Of a stretch of DNA of 64,000 nt, positions 34,688 to 43,084 are shown piece after piece (positions within the stretch are counted from its first letter, which is position 1; every line of letters starts with the position of its first letter). The position numbers and the translations under genes are program-made. The notes beneath the pieces are model-generated. The model did no database searches, was not told where the DNA came from, and saw only the letters and a program-made list of their open reading frames with translations. This DNA comes from Galbibacter pacificus. GTDB taxonomy: Bacteria > Bacteroidota > Bacteroidia > Flavobacteriales > Flavobacteriaceae. The DNA is taken from the NCBI RefSeq assembly GCF_029603165.1, contig NZ_JAQSVC010000005.1:124001-188000 (forward strand), read 5' to 3'.

Positions 34688-35239
34688 CACGGGGTTTTCT
34701 GGGGCATTCGACCAAAGAAGGTAATCGCCGCCCAGTTCCAACATTTTTTCTTTCCAGAAATACATTGGTGCTTTTTTTATAATATTGCTTTTGTACTTGT
34801 TTTCTGAAACAACCCATGAATTACTGGAAAGCTCCTTTTCGAGCTGCATAATGTCCCAACCCGAATAGCCAAGGAAAAACTTAATGTCAGAGTCCTTAAT
34901 GTCGCCTTGGTTGATAAGGTCGATAATCGTTTCAAAATCACCGCCCCAATATATGCCATTGGAAATTTCGATGCTATTGGATATAAGTTCCGGGATTTTA
35001 TGTATAAAATAAAGATTGTCCTGCTCTACAGGGCCACCGTTGTATACTTTTAACGATTTGTTGATTTCGGGCACCAATTCGTTAAGCCTAAACTCTAATG
35101 GCTTGTTTAGAATGAAACCTATAGACCCTTCATCGTTATGCTCAGCGAGCAGTACTACTGACCTGTTGAAAGCTACATCGCCAATTATAGAGGGCTCGGC
35201 AATAAGCAAATGGCCTTTCTTTGGAGTTAAAGCAACCAT
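34679..35239 (-). CDS. YqgE/AlgH family protein
   Basis: 186 residues from ATG 35239 (MVALTPKKGHLLIAEP); a TTG two codons earlier was not used. Family hallmarks are the start KGHLLIAEPSI, FNRSVVLLAEHNDEGSIGFILNKPL, YNGGPVEQDNLYFIH and FLGYSGWDIMQLEKEL. The function of YqgE is not established; it is conserved across many bacteria and is not a transcription factor despite the old AlgH name. It overlaps the aminotransferase gene tail-to-tail by 9 bases. Confidence 0.92.
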   Translation of the reverse strand: MVALTPKKGHLLIAEPSIIGDVAFNRSVVLLAEHNDEGSIGFILNKPLEFRLNELVPEINKSLKVYNGGPVEQDNLYFIHKIPELISNSIEISNGIYWGGDFETIIDLINQGDIKDSDIKFFLGYSGWDIMQLEKELSSNSWVVSENKYKSNIIKKAPMYFWKEKMLELGGDYLLWSNAPENPVLN

Positions 35240-35321
35240 AAGCAATCGGATTTTCTTTTAAATCTATAAAAAAAAGGTTAATCAACAAATATTTATGCTG
35301 CATTTTTTCGTAATAAAGCCA

Positions 35322-35348
35322 AAAAAAGCGTCTATTTAGACGCTTTTT
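35322..35348 (-). terminator. Bidirectional terminator of the HU gene
   Basis: AGCGTCTA pairs with TAGACGCT around a two-base centre (loop expands), flanked by A and T runs on each side. It lies 26 bases after the HU stop. Confidence 0.85.
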
Positions 35349-35373
35349 ATTCTCTATATTGAGCTATTTTTTA

Positions 35374-35646
35374 TTAATTTACAGCACCTGCTAATTCTGC
35401 ACCCGCTTTAAATTTAACTACATTTTTAGCAGCAATTTTGATAGTTTTTCCTGTTTGAGGATTTCTACCTTCCCTAGCAGATCTTTTAGATACTGACCAT
35501 GATCCAAATCCTACTAAAGATACTCTTCCACCTTTTTTAAGAGTGCCTTCTACGCTTCCTAAAAAAGACTCTAATGCTTTCTTTGCTGCTGCTTTTGTAA
35601 TTCCTGCGTCAGCAGCCATTGCATCGATTAATTCTGTTTTGTTCAT
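35374..35646 (-). CDS. HU family nucleoid DNA-binding protein
   Basis: 90 residues: MNKTELIDAMAADAGITKAAAKKALESF forms the helical dimer part, then VSLVGFGSWSVSKRSAREGRNPQTGKTIKIAAKNVVKFKAG contains the DNA-binding arms with the GRNPQTG tip. It bends and packages DNA. The single-gene transcript has a strong terminator and a long AT-rich upstream region. No doubts about family; it cannot be divided into HU-alpha or HU-beta. Confidence 0.96.
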   Translation of the reverse strand: MNKTELIDAMAADAGITKAAAKKALESFLGSVEGTLKKGGRVSLVGFGSWSVSKRSAREGRNPQTGKTIKIAAKNVVKFKAGAELAGAVN

Positions 35647-35830
35647 AATTTAAAGATTTAAATGAATATACGGTTAAACATTTATTTAATTGCACCACAA
35701 ATTTATACGGATTTACTTCTCACGCAAGTAATATCAATGGAAATACGGATTTTTGTTGATAACTTGGTCATATTGTTAATAAAGTGGAGCTTTTTTGTTC
35801 GGTTTCTCCAATCTCAATAATAATGCGGTC

Positions 35831-36784
35831 TTACAGCATTTTGGAATTTTTGTCAAATTCATATCCATTCAATACATTTTTGATATTCATTTTTCGTTTT
35901 CCGGGTAACTGTATCTCTTTCAGTAAGATAAATCCGTCATTTGTAGCAACATGTACTTCGTTCTTGTTCGCAAATACGCTACCGGCTTTTTCGTTGTGTT
36001 GTTTTATTTCTTTACCGGCTTTGTATATTTTCACATTAACGGCATTTTCCCCGCCATTTTCAAGGTAGGTCCAAGCAGTAGGGTATGGGCTTAGGCCTCT
36101 TATTAAGTTGTAAATTTCTTCGGTCGGGCTATTCCAGTCTATTTTTGTATTGTCTTTGTCTAGTTTGTATGCGGTTTTAAATTCGGCAGTTTGGGGCTGT
36201 ATCCTTGTGCTTACAGTGCCATTTTGTATTTGTTGGAGTGTCTTTACAACAAGTCCGGCTCCCATCTCCATGAGTTTGTCATGTAAAACACCGGCGCTTT
36301 CATTGGGGGCAATGGTTGTTTCTTCCTGAAGGACAATAGCACCCGTGTCTATTTTTTCATCTATAAAAAAAGTAGTGACCCCCGTTTTCTTTTCGCCGTT
36401 GATAATAGCCCAGTTTATAGGTGCTGCGCCCCGGTAATCGGGCAACAAAGAGGCGTGGAGATTAAAGGTGCCGTATTTTGGCATGGCCCATACGGCTTTT
36501 GGGAGCATCCTAAAGGCCACCACAACTTGTACATTGGCATCCAGTTGCTTTAGTTCTTCTAAAAAAGCGGGATATTTTAAGTTGGTGGGCTGTAATATTT
36601 TGAGGTTTTGAGAGAGGGCATATTGCTTTATGGCCGATTGCTGTAACTTTCGTCCTCTTCCTGCCGGCCTGTCCGGTGCCGTTATAACGCCAACTACCTT
36701 ATAATTGCTATTTATAATTTGTTTTAGGGTGGCCACTGCAAAATCGGGGGTTCCCATAAAAACAATTCGTAACTCTTTGCTCAT
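35831..36784 (-). CDS. fmt: Methionyl-tRNA formyltransferase
   Basis: Formylates initiator Met-tRNA using 10-formyltetrahydrofolate. The 317-residue protein shows IVFMGTPDFAVATL (7-20) at the N-terminus. The folate-binding and catalytic segment FNLHASLLPDYRGAAPINWAIINGE (about 107-131) has the conserved His and the downstream Asp in TTFFIDEKIDTG. The C-terminal OB-like domain begins near 205. It stands between recQ and HU on the same strand with about 100-base or larger gaps, so it is probably separately transcribed. Confidence 0.97.
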   Translation of the reverse strand: MSKELRIVFMGTPDFAVATLKQIINSNYKVVGVITAPDRPAGRGRKLQQSAIKQYALSQNLKILQPTNLKYPAFLEELKQLDANVQVVVAFRMLPKAVWAMPKYGTFNLHASLLPDYRGAAPINWAIINGEKKTGVTTFFIDEKIDTGAIVLQEETTIAPNESAGVLHDKLMEMGAGLVVKTLQQIQNGTVSTRIQPQTAEFKTAYKLDKDNTKIDWNSPTEEIYNLIRGLSPYPTAWTYLENGGENAVNVKIYKAGKEIKQHNEKAGSVFANKNEVHVATNDGFILLKEIQLPGKRKMNIKNVLNGYEFDKNSKML

Positions 36785-36884
36785 CGTGTCTTTTCGTAAT
36801 AGTTCCAGATGTCAAAGATACTTAGATTCGTATAAAATATGGTGTTGATGTAATGACTAGTTGAAAGAAAAAGCTGCTTGAGAT

Positions 36885-38792
36885 TTATTTTACGCAATAT
36901 TGGTTGTTGGCATTTATTGTAATTATTTCTTCAAAAAGAAGCGCTTTTAAAGCTTCTAGAATGTATGCTTCTTTAAACGTTATTTCTTCAACCAGCTCTT
37001 TGGAGTTTAGGGGCTTTTTTTGCAGGCACTTTAGAACTTCTTCCTGGGCTATGGCCAAAATATCTTTAGAAATATGTTCTTCTTTTTGTGTACAAACCGA
37101 ACAAATTCCGCAGGGATCATTTGCATTTTCATCAAAATACCGCAACAATTGTATGCTTTTGCAAATAGTATTGTTATTGATATACGCAAGCACGCTTTCT
37201 ACTTGTTGTGTTTTTAGTTTGTTTTGTTGTTCAATGTCTTTGGCAACCATATTAATGGTATTGTCGTCTTCCCTAGGGACCAAAAAGGTAATGCTGGCAT
37301 CGGTGTCCGTGGCATCATAGGTTATAATGCCGTCTTTTTTTAGTTGTTCTAATGTATGGTGCACTTTTTCTTCAAAAGTATGGGCCTTTTTGGAAATCAA
37401 TAAAGTATTTATATTGGTTTCCATGTCAAAAACACCGCCATAGGTCCTTAATATTGTTTGTACGATATTTTCTGCGGAAGGATTATTGTCCAAATAGTAA
37501 AACAACTGATTGTTGGTGCATATAAACTGTATGTTGCTTTTCTTTAAATGCATTTCGGTAAAACTAATGACAGAATGCCGGTCGAGCGCTCTAAGCCCGT
37601 TGTAGGTAAGCATGGTATTGAACTGGTACGTATGGCAAAACTGGTTAAAGTTTAGCGGGAATGTTTGATGAGTGCCTTCGCCATAGGGTATTTGGAAATA
37701 ATTGTTCAGTTTTTTGTAAAGGAGTTTTAAAAATACAACACTTGGGAGCGTTTTAACAAACTGATTTTTTAGTTGAATTTCATCGCTGCTGTTTTTTAAG
37801 ATAACGGCATATGCCTTTTCGCCGTTCCTTCCGGCCCTTCCGGCTTCTTGATAATAACTTTCAACCGATTCGGGAAAATTAAGGTGGACAATGGTTTCTA
37901 CATCGGCTTTGTCTATTCCCATTCCAAAGGCATTGGTAGCTACCATGATTCGCGATTGGTCGTTGAGCCATGCATCGAGCTTTTTAGTTTTTTCGGCATT
38001 GGTAAGTCCGCCGTGAAAAAATGTGGCGGCCATGCCAACTTTATTTAAAATGTTGCTTGTTTCAACTGTTGCGCGCCTACTCCTAACATACACAATGGCC
38101 GGTCCCGGATGTTCTTTTAAAAGCTGTTCCAGCTTGTATATTTTATCTTCGCTCTCGCAAACTTGGTACGATATGTTTTTTCGCTGAAAAGTTTTTTTTA
38201 TGGTCGAAGGGCTTTCCAGCTTTAAGTTTTCAACTATATCCTTGGCAACCCTTTTGGTGGCCGAGGCCGTTAAGGCAACCATGGGCACATTAGGAAAAAA
38301 ATCTTTTAAAACAGCGCAGTTCCTGTATGCGGGCCTAAAATCGTTTCCCCATTGCGAGATACAATGAGCCTCGTCTATGGCAATAAGGTTGACATTCATG
38401 TTCTTAAGCCGTTCCTGTACTATGTCCTGTTGCAATCGCTCCGGCGATACATATAAAAATTTGTAATTTCCGTATATACAGTTGTCGAGAAGTGCATCGA
38501 GCTCCTCAAATTTTAAGCCTCCCGTCAGGGCTATTGCCTTGATCCCTTTGCTTTTTAGCGCATTTACCTGATCTTTAATAAGGGCAACCAACGGGGAAAC
38601 AACAATGCAAATTCCATCTTTTGTCATGGCCGGGACCTGATAGCAAATAGATTTGCCGCCACCCGTGGGCAAAAGGGCCAATACATCTTGATTGTTCAAA
38701 ATGGTATGGACAACTTCTTCCTGCGAATCCCTAAATGAAGAAAATCCCCAAAACTCTTTTAGAACCTCCCGCGGATCCTTTTTTAAACTCAT
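36885..38792 (-). CDS. recQ: ATP-dependent DNA helicase RecQ (short form without HRDC)
   Basis: 3'-5' DNA helicase involved in recombination and repair. 635 residues with Walker A LLPTGGGKSICYQVPAM (41-57), DEAH box IDEAHCISQWGNDFRP (about 138-153), and motifs V/VI MVATNAFGMGIDKADV and YYQEAGRAGRNGE. A zinc-binding Cys cluster follows in the RecQ-Ct region (CGICSVC, with an upstream Cys in CKSIQLL). The C-terminus lacks an HRDC domain, as in other short Bacteroidota RecQ paralogues; a longer RecQ probably exists elsewhere in the genome. Confidence 0.93.
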   Translation of the reverse strand: MSLKKDPREVLKEFWGFSSFRDSQEEVVHTILNNQDVLALLPTGGGKSICYQVPAMTKDGICIVVSPLVALIKDQVNALKSKGIKAIALTGGLKFEELDALLDNCIYGNYKFLYVSPERLQQDIVQERLKNMNVNLIAIDEAHCISQWGNDFRPAYRNCAVLKDFFPNVPMVALTASATKRVAKDIVENLKLESPSTIKKTFQRKNISYQVCESEDKIYKLEQLLKEHPGPAIVYVRSRRATVETSNILNKVGMAATFFHGGLTNAEKTKKLDAWLNDQSRIMVATNAFGMGIDKADVETIVHLNFPESVESYYQEAGRAGRNGEKAYAVILKNSSDEIQLKNQFVKTLPSVVFLKLLYKKLNNYFQIPYGEGTHQTFPLNFNQFCHTYQFNTMLTYNGLRALDRHSVISFTEMHLKKSNIQFICTNNQLFYYLDNNPSAENIVQTILRTYGGVFDMETNINTLLISKKAHTFEEKVHHTLEQLKKDGIITYDATDTDASITFLVPREDDNTINMVAKDIEQQNKLKTQQVESVLAYINNNTICKSIQLLRYFDENANDPCGICSVCTQKEEHISKDILAIAQEEVLKCLQKKPLNSKELVEEITFKEAYILEALKALLFEEIITINANNQYCVK

Positions 38793-38852
38793 TTCCTTGT
38801 TTTAGATAAAAAATACACTTTTCTGCTTTTTCAGATAAAAATAAATAAAATC

Positions 38853-39389
38853 TTATTGAATATTGTTAAGTATAAAACGGGCCCTGTAGTCAACAGTTCC
38901 GGTAGGGACTTCCGTTAGTTGGTAATTGTAGCGTTGGTATGCGCTCTTTAAAAACTTGTAAATTCGCTGGGCCTGCGAGAAACTTTCGTAACGTTCGTTA
39001 TCCGAAGTATAAATTTCTTTCCACGGAGGAAGTAAAAAAACCTGATCGTAACGGTATTCTAGGCACGCTTCTTCAAAATAATCGGGATATGGGTCCTTTG
39101 TGTAATCCATATATGCCAGCACATCGGGGATTCCGCGATCAAAAAAAATGGTTTTTTCGGTATCCGGCACCAGTTTATATTGCTCGATACGGCCTTCCAA
39201 TAATTTTTTGCTGAACAAAAGCGGGTCTGTTAAAAACAACTGTTCTATCCCTTGTGCCCTTGCTTCCAGGGTAACCTGACGTGATATTTCGGACATGCAA
39301 TAATGCCCTTGACTTTTTAAAAAATCGACCACCGATGTTTTTCCGGTACCCGGCCCCCCGGTAATAACTATCTTTTTGTTTGCGTTCAT
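38853..39389 (-). CDS. P-loop ATPase (AAA_28/NadR-like)
   Basis: 178 residues starting MNANKKIVITGGPGTGKTSVVDFL, with the Walker A GGPGTGKT near the N-terminus. Further motifs are SEISRQVTLEARAQG and a D-R-G-x-x-D segment (FFDRGIPDVLAYMD), which is the lid/Walker B-like region of this family. It resembles the kinase part of NadR and the Ttd14-like ATPases, but no substrate is known. ATG 39389 was chosen over a Met four codons upstream. Confidence 0.8.
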   Translation of the reverse strand: MNANKKIVITGGPGTGKTSVVDFLKSQGHYCMSEISRQVTLEARAQGIEQLFLTDPLLFSKKLLEGRIEQYKLVPDTEKTIFFDRGIPDVLAYMDYTKDPYPDYFEEACLEYRYDQVFLLPPWKEIYTSDNERYESFSQAQRIYKFLKSAYQRYNYQLTEVPTGTVDYRARFILNNIQ

Positions 39390-39544
39390 CTGTAGCTTCA
39401 AAACGCAAAATAACTAAAAGCCAATGGATTTAAAAAATGAATTGCCGGGAGAATAAAAGCCCCAGGCTTCCTTTTTATTCTATGCTCCTTTTATTTCCTG
39501 TCCAACCCAATAATCATATTGGTGTTTATAAAACTGAAAAAACA

Positions 39545-39552
39545 TATCTTTG
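39545..39552 (+). promoter_or_regulatory. -7 promoter box upstream of the DUF493 gene
   Basis: TATCTTTG matches TAnnTTTG, 19 bases before the ATG at 39572. A TTG at 39519-39521 lies at a reasonable -33 distance. The site supports the short start of the DUF493 gene over the longer in-frame one. Confidence 0.55.
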
Positions 39553-39571
39553 CATAAAACGAAAAAAGCAT

Positions 39572-39862
39572 ATGAAGGATAAAAAAGAGGTTGAAGAATT
39601 TTATGCACGGCTGAAAAATGAACTGGACAATACAACAGAATGGCCTTCTCAATATTTGTATAAATTCATAGTCCCCACAGATCAAGAAAAGATAAAACAG
39701 ATTGAAACGATTTTTGATAATACAGGGGCCGTCATCAGCACAAAAACGTCATCAAACGGAAAATATACAAGTTTGTCCGTTGAGGTAAAAATGAAAGATT
39801 CAGACGCTGTTATTGAAAAATATAAAGAAGTAAGTACGGTAGAAGGTGTTATTTCTTTGTAA
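39572..39862 (+). CDS. DUF493 family protein
   Basis: 96 residues: MKDKKEVEEFYARLKNELDNTTEWPSQYLYKFIVP is followed by a ferredoxin-like βαβ domain (IKQIETIFDNTGAVISTKTSSNGKYTSLSVEVKM, YKEVSTVEGVISL). DUF493/YbeD-type proteins are small and widely conserved, with unknown function; an ACT-like regulatory role has been suggested from the fold. The upstream in-frame extension contains the promoter box, so it is excluded. Confidence 0.85.
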   Translation: MKDKKEVEEFYARLKNELDNTTEWPSQYLYKFIVPTDQEKIKQIETIFDNTGAVISTKTSSNGKYTSLSVEVKMKDSDAVIEKYKEVSTVEGVISL

Positions 39863-39945
39863 ATTGCTTTGATACAACGTAAAATTTGTTATTTTGCATG
39901 CCTATACATTGAAAAAGAAACTTCATTTAATAATTTCATTATATT

Positions 39946-40590
39946 TTGGTTGAAAATTTAGAATACAACAGTGAGCGTCCCAAACTTATTATACCCGAGT
40001 ACGGGCGCCATATTCAGAAAATGGTAGATTATGCCGTCGAGATTGAAGACAAGGAAGAGCGAAACAAAGTAGCGCAGGCTATTATCGCCGTTATGGGGAA
40101 CTTAAATCCGCATTTGCGCGACGTTCCAGATTTTCAGCATAAACTATGGGATCAGCTTTTTATCATTTCCAATTTTAAATTGGATGTGGATTCCCCATTT
40201 CCAAAACCAACAAAAGAATTGTTGGAGGAGCGTCCTGAGCCGCTGGAATACCCTCAAAACCATCCCAAATACAGGTTTTACGGTAACAATATCAAACGTA
40301 TGATCGATGTTTGTGTAAGTTGGGAAGACGGCGATTTAAAGGACGGCCTTAAATTTACCATTGCAAACCATATGAAAAAAAGTTACCTTAACTGGAACAA
40401 AGATACCGTTGAGGATGATGTTATTTTTGCACATTTGTACGAGTTGAGCAATGGAAAAATAAACCTTGCCAAATGGGACGAAGACCTGGCAGAAAGCAAA
40501 AACTTGGTGCGTAACCGGAACAATAGCAAATCTAGAAACAATAATCCCAGAAAACATCACAACAAGGGGAGAGGTAAAAAAAGATATTAA
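39946..40590 (+). CDS. DUF4290 domain protein (Bacteroidota-specific)
   Basis: 214 residues, starting with TTG (VENLEYNSERPKLIIPEYGRHIQKMVDYA). The conserved part covers about 1-165 and is helical. The tail from about 185 is rich in Asn, Arg, Lys and Gly (RNRNNSKSRNNNPRKHHNKG), suggesting nucleic-acid or phosphate contact. The family is found only in Bacteroidota and usually just upstream of murA, as here (20-base gap). Function unknown. No in-frame ATG is available before the conserved N-terminus, which supports TTG. Confidence 0.85.
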   Translation: MVENLEYNSERPKLIIPEYGRHIQKMVDYAVEIEDKEERNKVAQAIIAVMGNLNPHLRDVPDFQHKLWDQLFIISNFKLDVDSPFPKPTKELLEERPEPLEYPQNHPKYRFYGNNIKRMIDVCVSWEDGDLKDGLKFTIANHMKKSYLNWNKDTVEDDVIFAHLYELSNGKINLAKWDEDLAESKNLVRNRNNSKSRNNNPRKHHNKGRGKKRY

Positions 40591-40610
40591 AAAGCTTACT
40601 GGATTTTTTC

Positions 40611-41921
40611 ATGGGAACTTTTAAAATAGAAGGTGGGGCTCAATTAAAAGGGGAGATTATCCCACAAGGAGCAAAAAATGAAGCCTTACAAATACTTTGC
40701 GCCGTATTGCTTACCAGCGAAAAGGTAACAATACACAATATTCCAAATATAATAGATGTAAATAAGCTAATCGACCTGCTTGAAAATTTGGGGGTTAAAA
40801 TCCAAAAAATAGGCGCTTCTTCTTATACTTTTATGGCAGACGACCTACATTTAGATTATTTACAATCAGAACAATTTAAACAGGACGGCCGTGGATTAAG
40901 AGGTTCCATAATGATTGTTGGCCCACTATTGGCCCGTTTCGGGAAAGGTTATATACCAAAGCCCGGAGGCGATAAAATTGGACGCAGGAGACTGGATACA
41001 CATTTTGAAGGCTTTATTAAATTAGGAGCCACTTTTAGGTATAACCGTGAAGAATATTTTTATGGTGTTGAGGCCAAAAAGTTAAAGGGTGCTTTTATGC
41101 TGCTCGATGAAGCATCGGTAACCGGTACGGCCAATATTGTAATGGCGGCTGTATTTGCCGAAGGAACCACGACCATCTATAATGCCGCATGCGAGCCATA
41201 CTTGCAACAGTTGTGTTCTATGTTGAACAGGATGGGTGCAAAAATAAGCGGTGTTGGCTCTAATTTACTTACCATTGAAGGCGTAAAAGAACTGGGTGGA
41301 ACAGAACACACTATTTTACCCGACATGATAGAAATTGGAAGTTGGATAGGGATGGCGGCAATGACACGGAGCGAACTGACAATTAAAAACGTTGGTTGGG
41401 ACCATTTGGGGCAAATCCCAAATGTGTTTAGAAAATTGGGGATAACGGTAGAAAAACAGGATGACGATATCGTTATTCCGGAACATGCAGACGGGTACGA
41501 GGTGCAAAGCTTTATAGACGGCTCGGTGCTCACCATATCCGATGCGCCCTGGCCAGGTTTTACCCCCGACCTTTTAAGTATTATCTTAACGGTGGCCACG
41601 CAAGCACGCGGAAGTGTTTTAATACATCAAAAAATGTTTGAAAGCCGACTTTTCTTTGTAGATAAGCTTATCGATATGGGCGCAAAAATAATACTTTGCG
41701 ATCCGCATAGGGCAACTGTAATCGGGCATGATTTTAAATCTACGCTCAAGGCTACCACAATGACTTCTCCCGACATACGTGCAGGGGTATCTTTGCTAAT
41801 AGCGGCACTTTCGGCCAAAGGGACATCCACGGTTCATAATATCGAACAAATAGATAGGGGATATCAAAACATAGACGGAAGGCTAAAGGCCATTGGTGCC
41901 AAAATTGTGCGCATGGATTGA
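40611..41921 (+). CDS. murA: UDP-N-acetylglucosamine 1-carboxyvinyltransferase with Asp at the fosfomycin-target position
   Basis: MurA adds enolpyruvate from PEP to UDP-GlcNAc, the first committed step of peptidoglycan synthesis. The 436-residue protein has GAKNEALQI (20-28) with the conserved Lys-Asn, and GSIMIVGPLLARFGKG (98-113). The catalytic loop reads KPGGDKIGRRRLDTH (117-131), placing Asp121 where E. coli MurA has Cys115. Asp here is known in naturally fosfomycin-insensitive MurA enzymes (for example in mycobacteria). The C-terminus has DIRAGVSLLIAAL and IDRGYQNIDGRL. The gene ends in a terminator shared with the convergent SnoaL-like gene. Confidence 0.96.
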   Translation: MGTFKIEGGAQLKGEIIPQGAKNEALQILCAVLLTSEKVTIHNIPNIIDVNKLIDLLENLGVKIQKIGASSYTFMADDLHLDYLQSEQFKQDGRGLRGSIMIVGPLLARFGKGYIPKPGGDKIGRRRLDTHFEGFIKLGATFRYNREEYFYGVEAKKLKGAFMLLDEASVTGTANIVMAAVFAEGTTTIYNAACEPYLQQLCSMLNRMGAKISGVGSNLLTIEGVKELGGTEHTILPDMIEIGSWIGMAAMTRSELTIKNVGWDHLGQIPNVFRKLGITVEKQDDDIVIPEHADGYEVQSFIDGSVLTISDAPWPGFTPDLLSIILTVATQARGSVLIHQKMFESRLFFVDKLIDMGAKIILCDPHRATVIGHDFKSTLKATTMTSPDIRAGVSLLIAALSAKGTSTVHNIEQIDRGYQNIDGRLKAIGAKIVRMD

Positions 41922-41939
41922 TTTTTGGACTTTAAAAAA

Positions 41940-42368
41940 TTATACAAAAAGCTCCTCTTCGAGGGGCTTTTTATTTTTATAATCAACAAAAAAACCATTT
42001 AGGGGTTGGATGGGTGCATAAAAAAACAAAGCTTCGGCAACTTTGCCGTTCTCTACTTTATAAAGGCACAATTCTTCCATTTCCTGCCTTCCAATATCGG
42101 CAAAGGTAATGTCGCTCGCCATTTTCACAACAAAAAAATGATCGGCAACAAGGGGATCGGAAATATATTGGTGGTGTATCTCAACAATATTATCCTTACT
42201 TTTTAAATATTCCCGAATGATGTTGTTTTTCCCTTCGGTAACATCATTGAAAACCGCATTCATTTCCTTGCTAACGGCATGTTCGTCGTAAAGTTCTTGA
42301 TATGCTTGTAAATATGCTCCCTTCCTACAGAGAAGTATAAGTCGGTTGGCTATTTCTTGAGTTTTCAT
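41940..42368 (-). CDS. SnoaL-like/NTF2-fold protein
   Basis: 142 residues with the order of a cone-shaped NTF2 fold: N-terminal helices (EIANRLILLCRKGAYLQAYQELYDEHAV), then strands (VEIHHQYISDPLVADHFFVVKMASDITF, ELCLYKVENGKVAEALFFYA). Members bind or isomerise small ligands; none can be named here. The 3' coding end, including the last residues EEELFV, overlaps the hairpin that terminates murA. It is transcribed alone, convergent with murA. Confidence 0.7.
   Translation of the reverse strand: MKTQEIANRLILLCRKGAYLQAYQELYDEHAVSKEMNAVFNDVTEGKNNIIREYLKSKDNIVEIHHQYISDPLVADHFFVVKMASDITFADIGRQEMEELCLYKVENGKVAEALFFYAPIQPLNGFFVDYKNKKPLEEELFV
41946..41973. terminator. Shared terminator between murA and the SnoaL-like gene
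   Basis: AAAAAGCTCCTC pairs with GAGGGGCTTTTT (one G-T pair) around TTC. It serves murA on the plus strand. On the minus strand it lies within the last codons of the SnoaL-like gene, whose stop is at 41940-41942. Confidence 0.8.
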
Positions 42369-42535
42369 TGCTTTTCTTTTTTTGCGAAGATATATCTTCT
42401 TATAAAATAGCGGGTTAAGACACTGTTAACCGTAAATTATATTGTTTCAAAGAGAAAAAACATACATAAACAGAAGAAGCTCTAGTTTTCTCCATAAAAA
42501 TATGTAATTTTACAAACCGTATATTTCCATAAAAT

Positions 42536-43075
42536 ATGAGTCAAAAAGTCTTGCTTTCCGCTAAAGAAATCAATATCATACTTCATCGATTGGCTTGTCA
42601 ACTCATTGAAAATCATATAGATTTTAAAAATACCGTATTAATTGGTATTCAGCCAAGAGGTGTTTTTTTGGCCGAACGATTAAAAAAAATACTTACAGAA
42701 GATTATAATGTTGCCCATATAAAACTGGGGTATTTGGACATAACTTTTTACCGGGACGACTTTAGAAGGAGCGATAAGCCCTTGGAAGCCAACAAAACCA
42801 AAATCGATTTTTTAGTTGAAGATAAAAACGTCGTGTTTATAGACGACGTACTTTATACAGGAAGGAGTATAAGGGCCGCGCTAACCGCAATACAATCGTT
42901 TGGAAGGCCCAATGAAATCGAGCTTTTAACGTTAATCGATAGGCGTTTTAGCAGGCACCTGCCCATTCAGCCCGATTACCGGGGTAGGCAGGTAGATGCC
43001 ATCAACCAAGAAAAGGTAAAGGTAATGTGGAAGGAACAAGAGGGAGAAGATAAAGTATATTTGATAAATAAATAG
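42536..43075 (+). CDS. pyrR: Bifunctional pyrimidine regulator/uracil phosphoribosyltransferase PyrR
   Basis: 179 residues of the PRTase type I fold. ITFYRDDFRR contributes to the flexible loop, VVFIDDVLYTGRSIRAAL (about 99-116) is the PRPP-binding motif, and RRFSRHLPIQPDYRGRQVD follows. In Bacillus it attenuates pyr operons by binding mRNA in response to UMP and also makes UMP from uracil. Here it begins the pyrR-pyrB-STAS-rnz-pdxH operon with a 9-base gap to pyrB. No PyrR-binding loop/attenuator was recognised in the roughly 170-base leader, so the RNA-binding role in this lineage is unproven. Confidence 0.93.
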   Translation: MSQKVLLSAKEINIILHRLACQLIENHIDFKNTVLIGIQPRGVFLAERLKKILTEDYNVAHIKLGYLDITFYRDDFRRSDKPLEANKTKIDFLVEDKNVVFIDDVLYTGRSIRAALTAIQSFGRPNEIELLTLIDRRFSRHLPIQPDYRGRQVDAINQEKVKVMWKEQEGEDKVYLINK

Positions 43076-43084
43076 CCGCATACA

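Noticed and set aside
42370-42535. PyrR attenuator or other riboswitch upstream of pyrR
   Set aside because: No stable hairpin pair or conserved loop could be recognised in the AT-rich leader.
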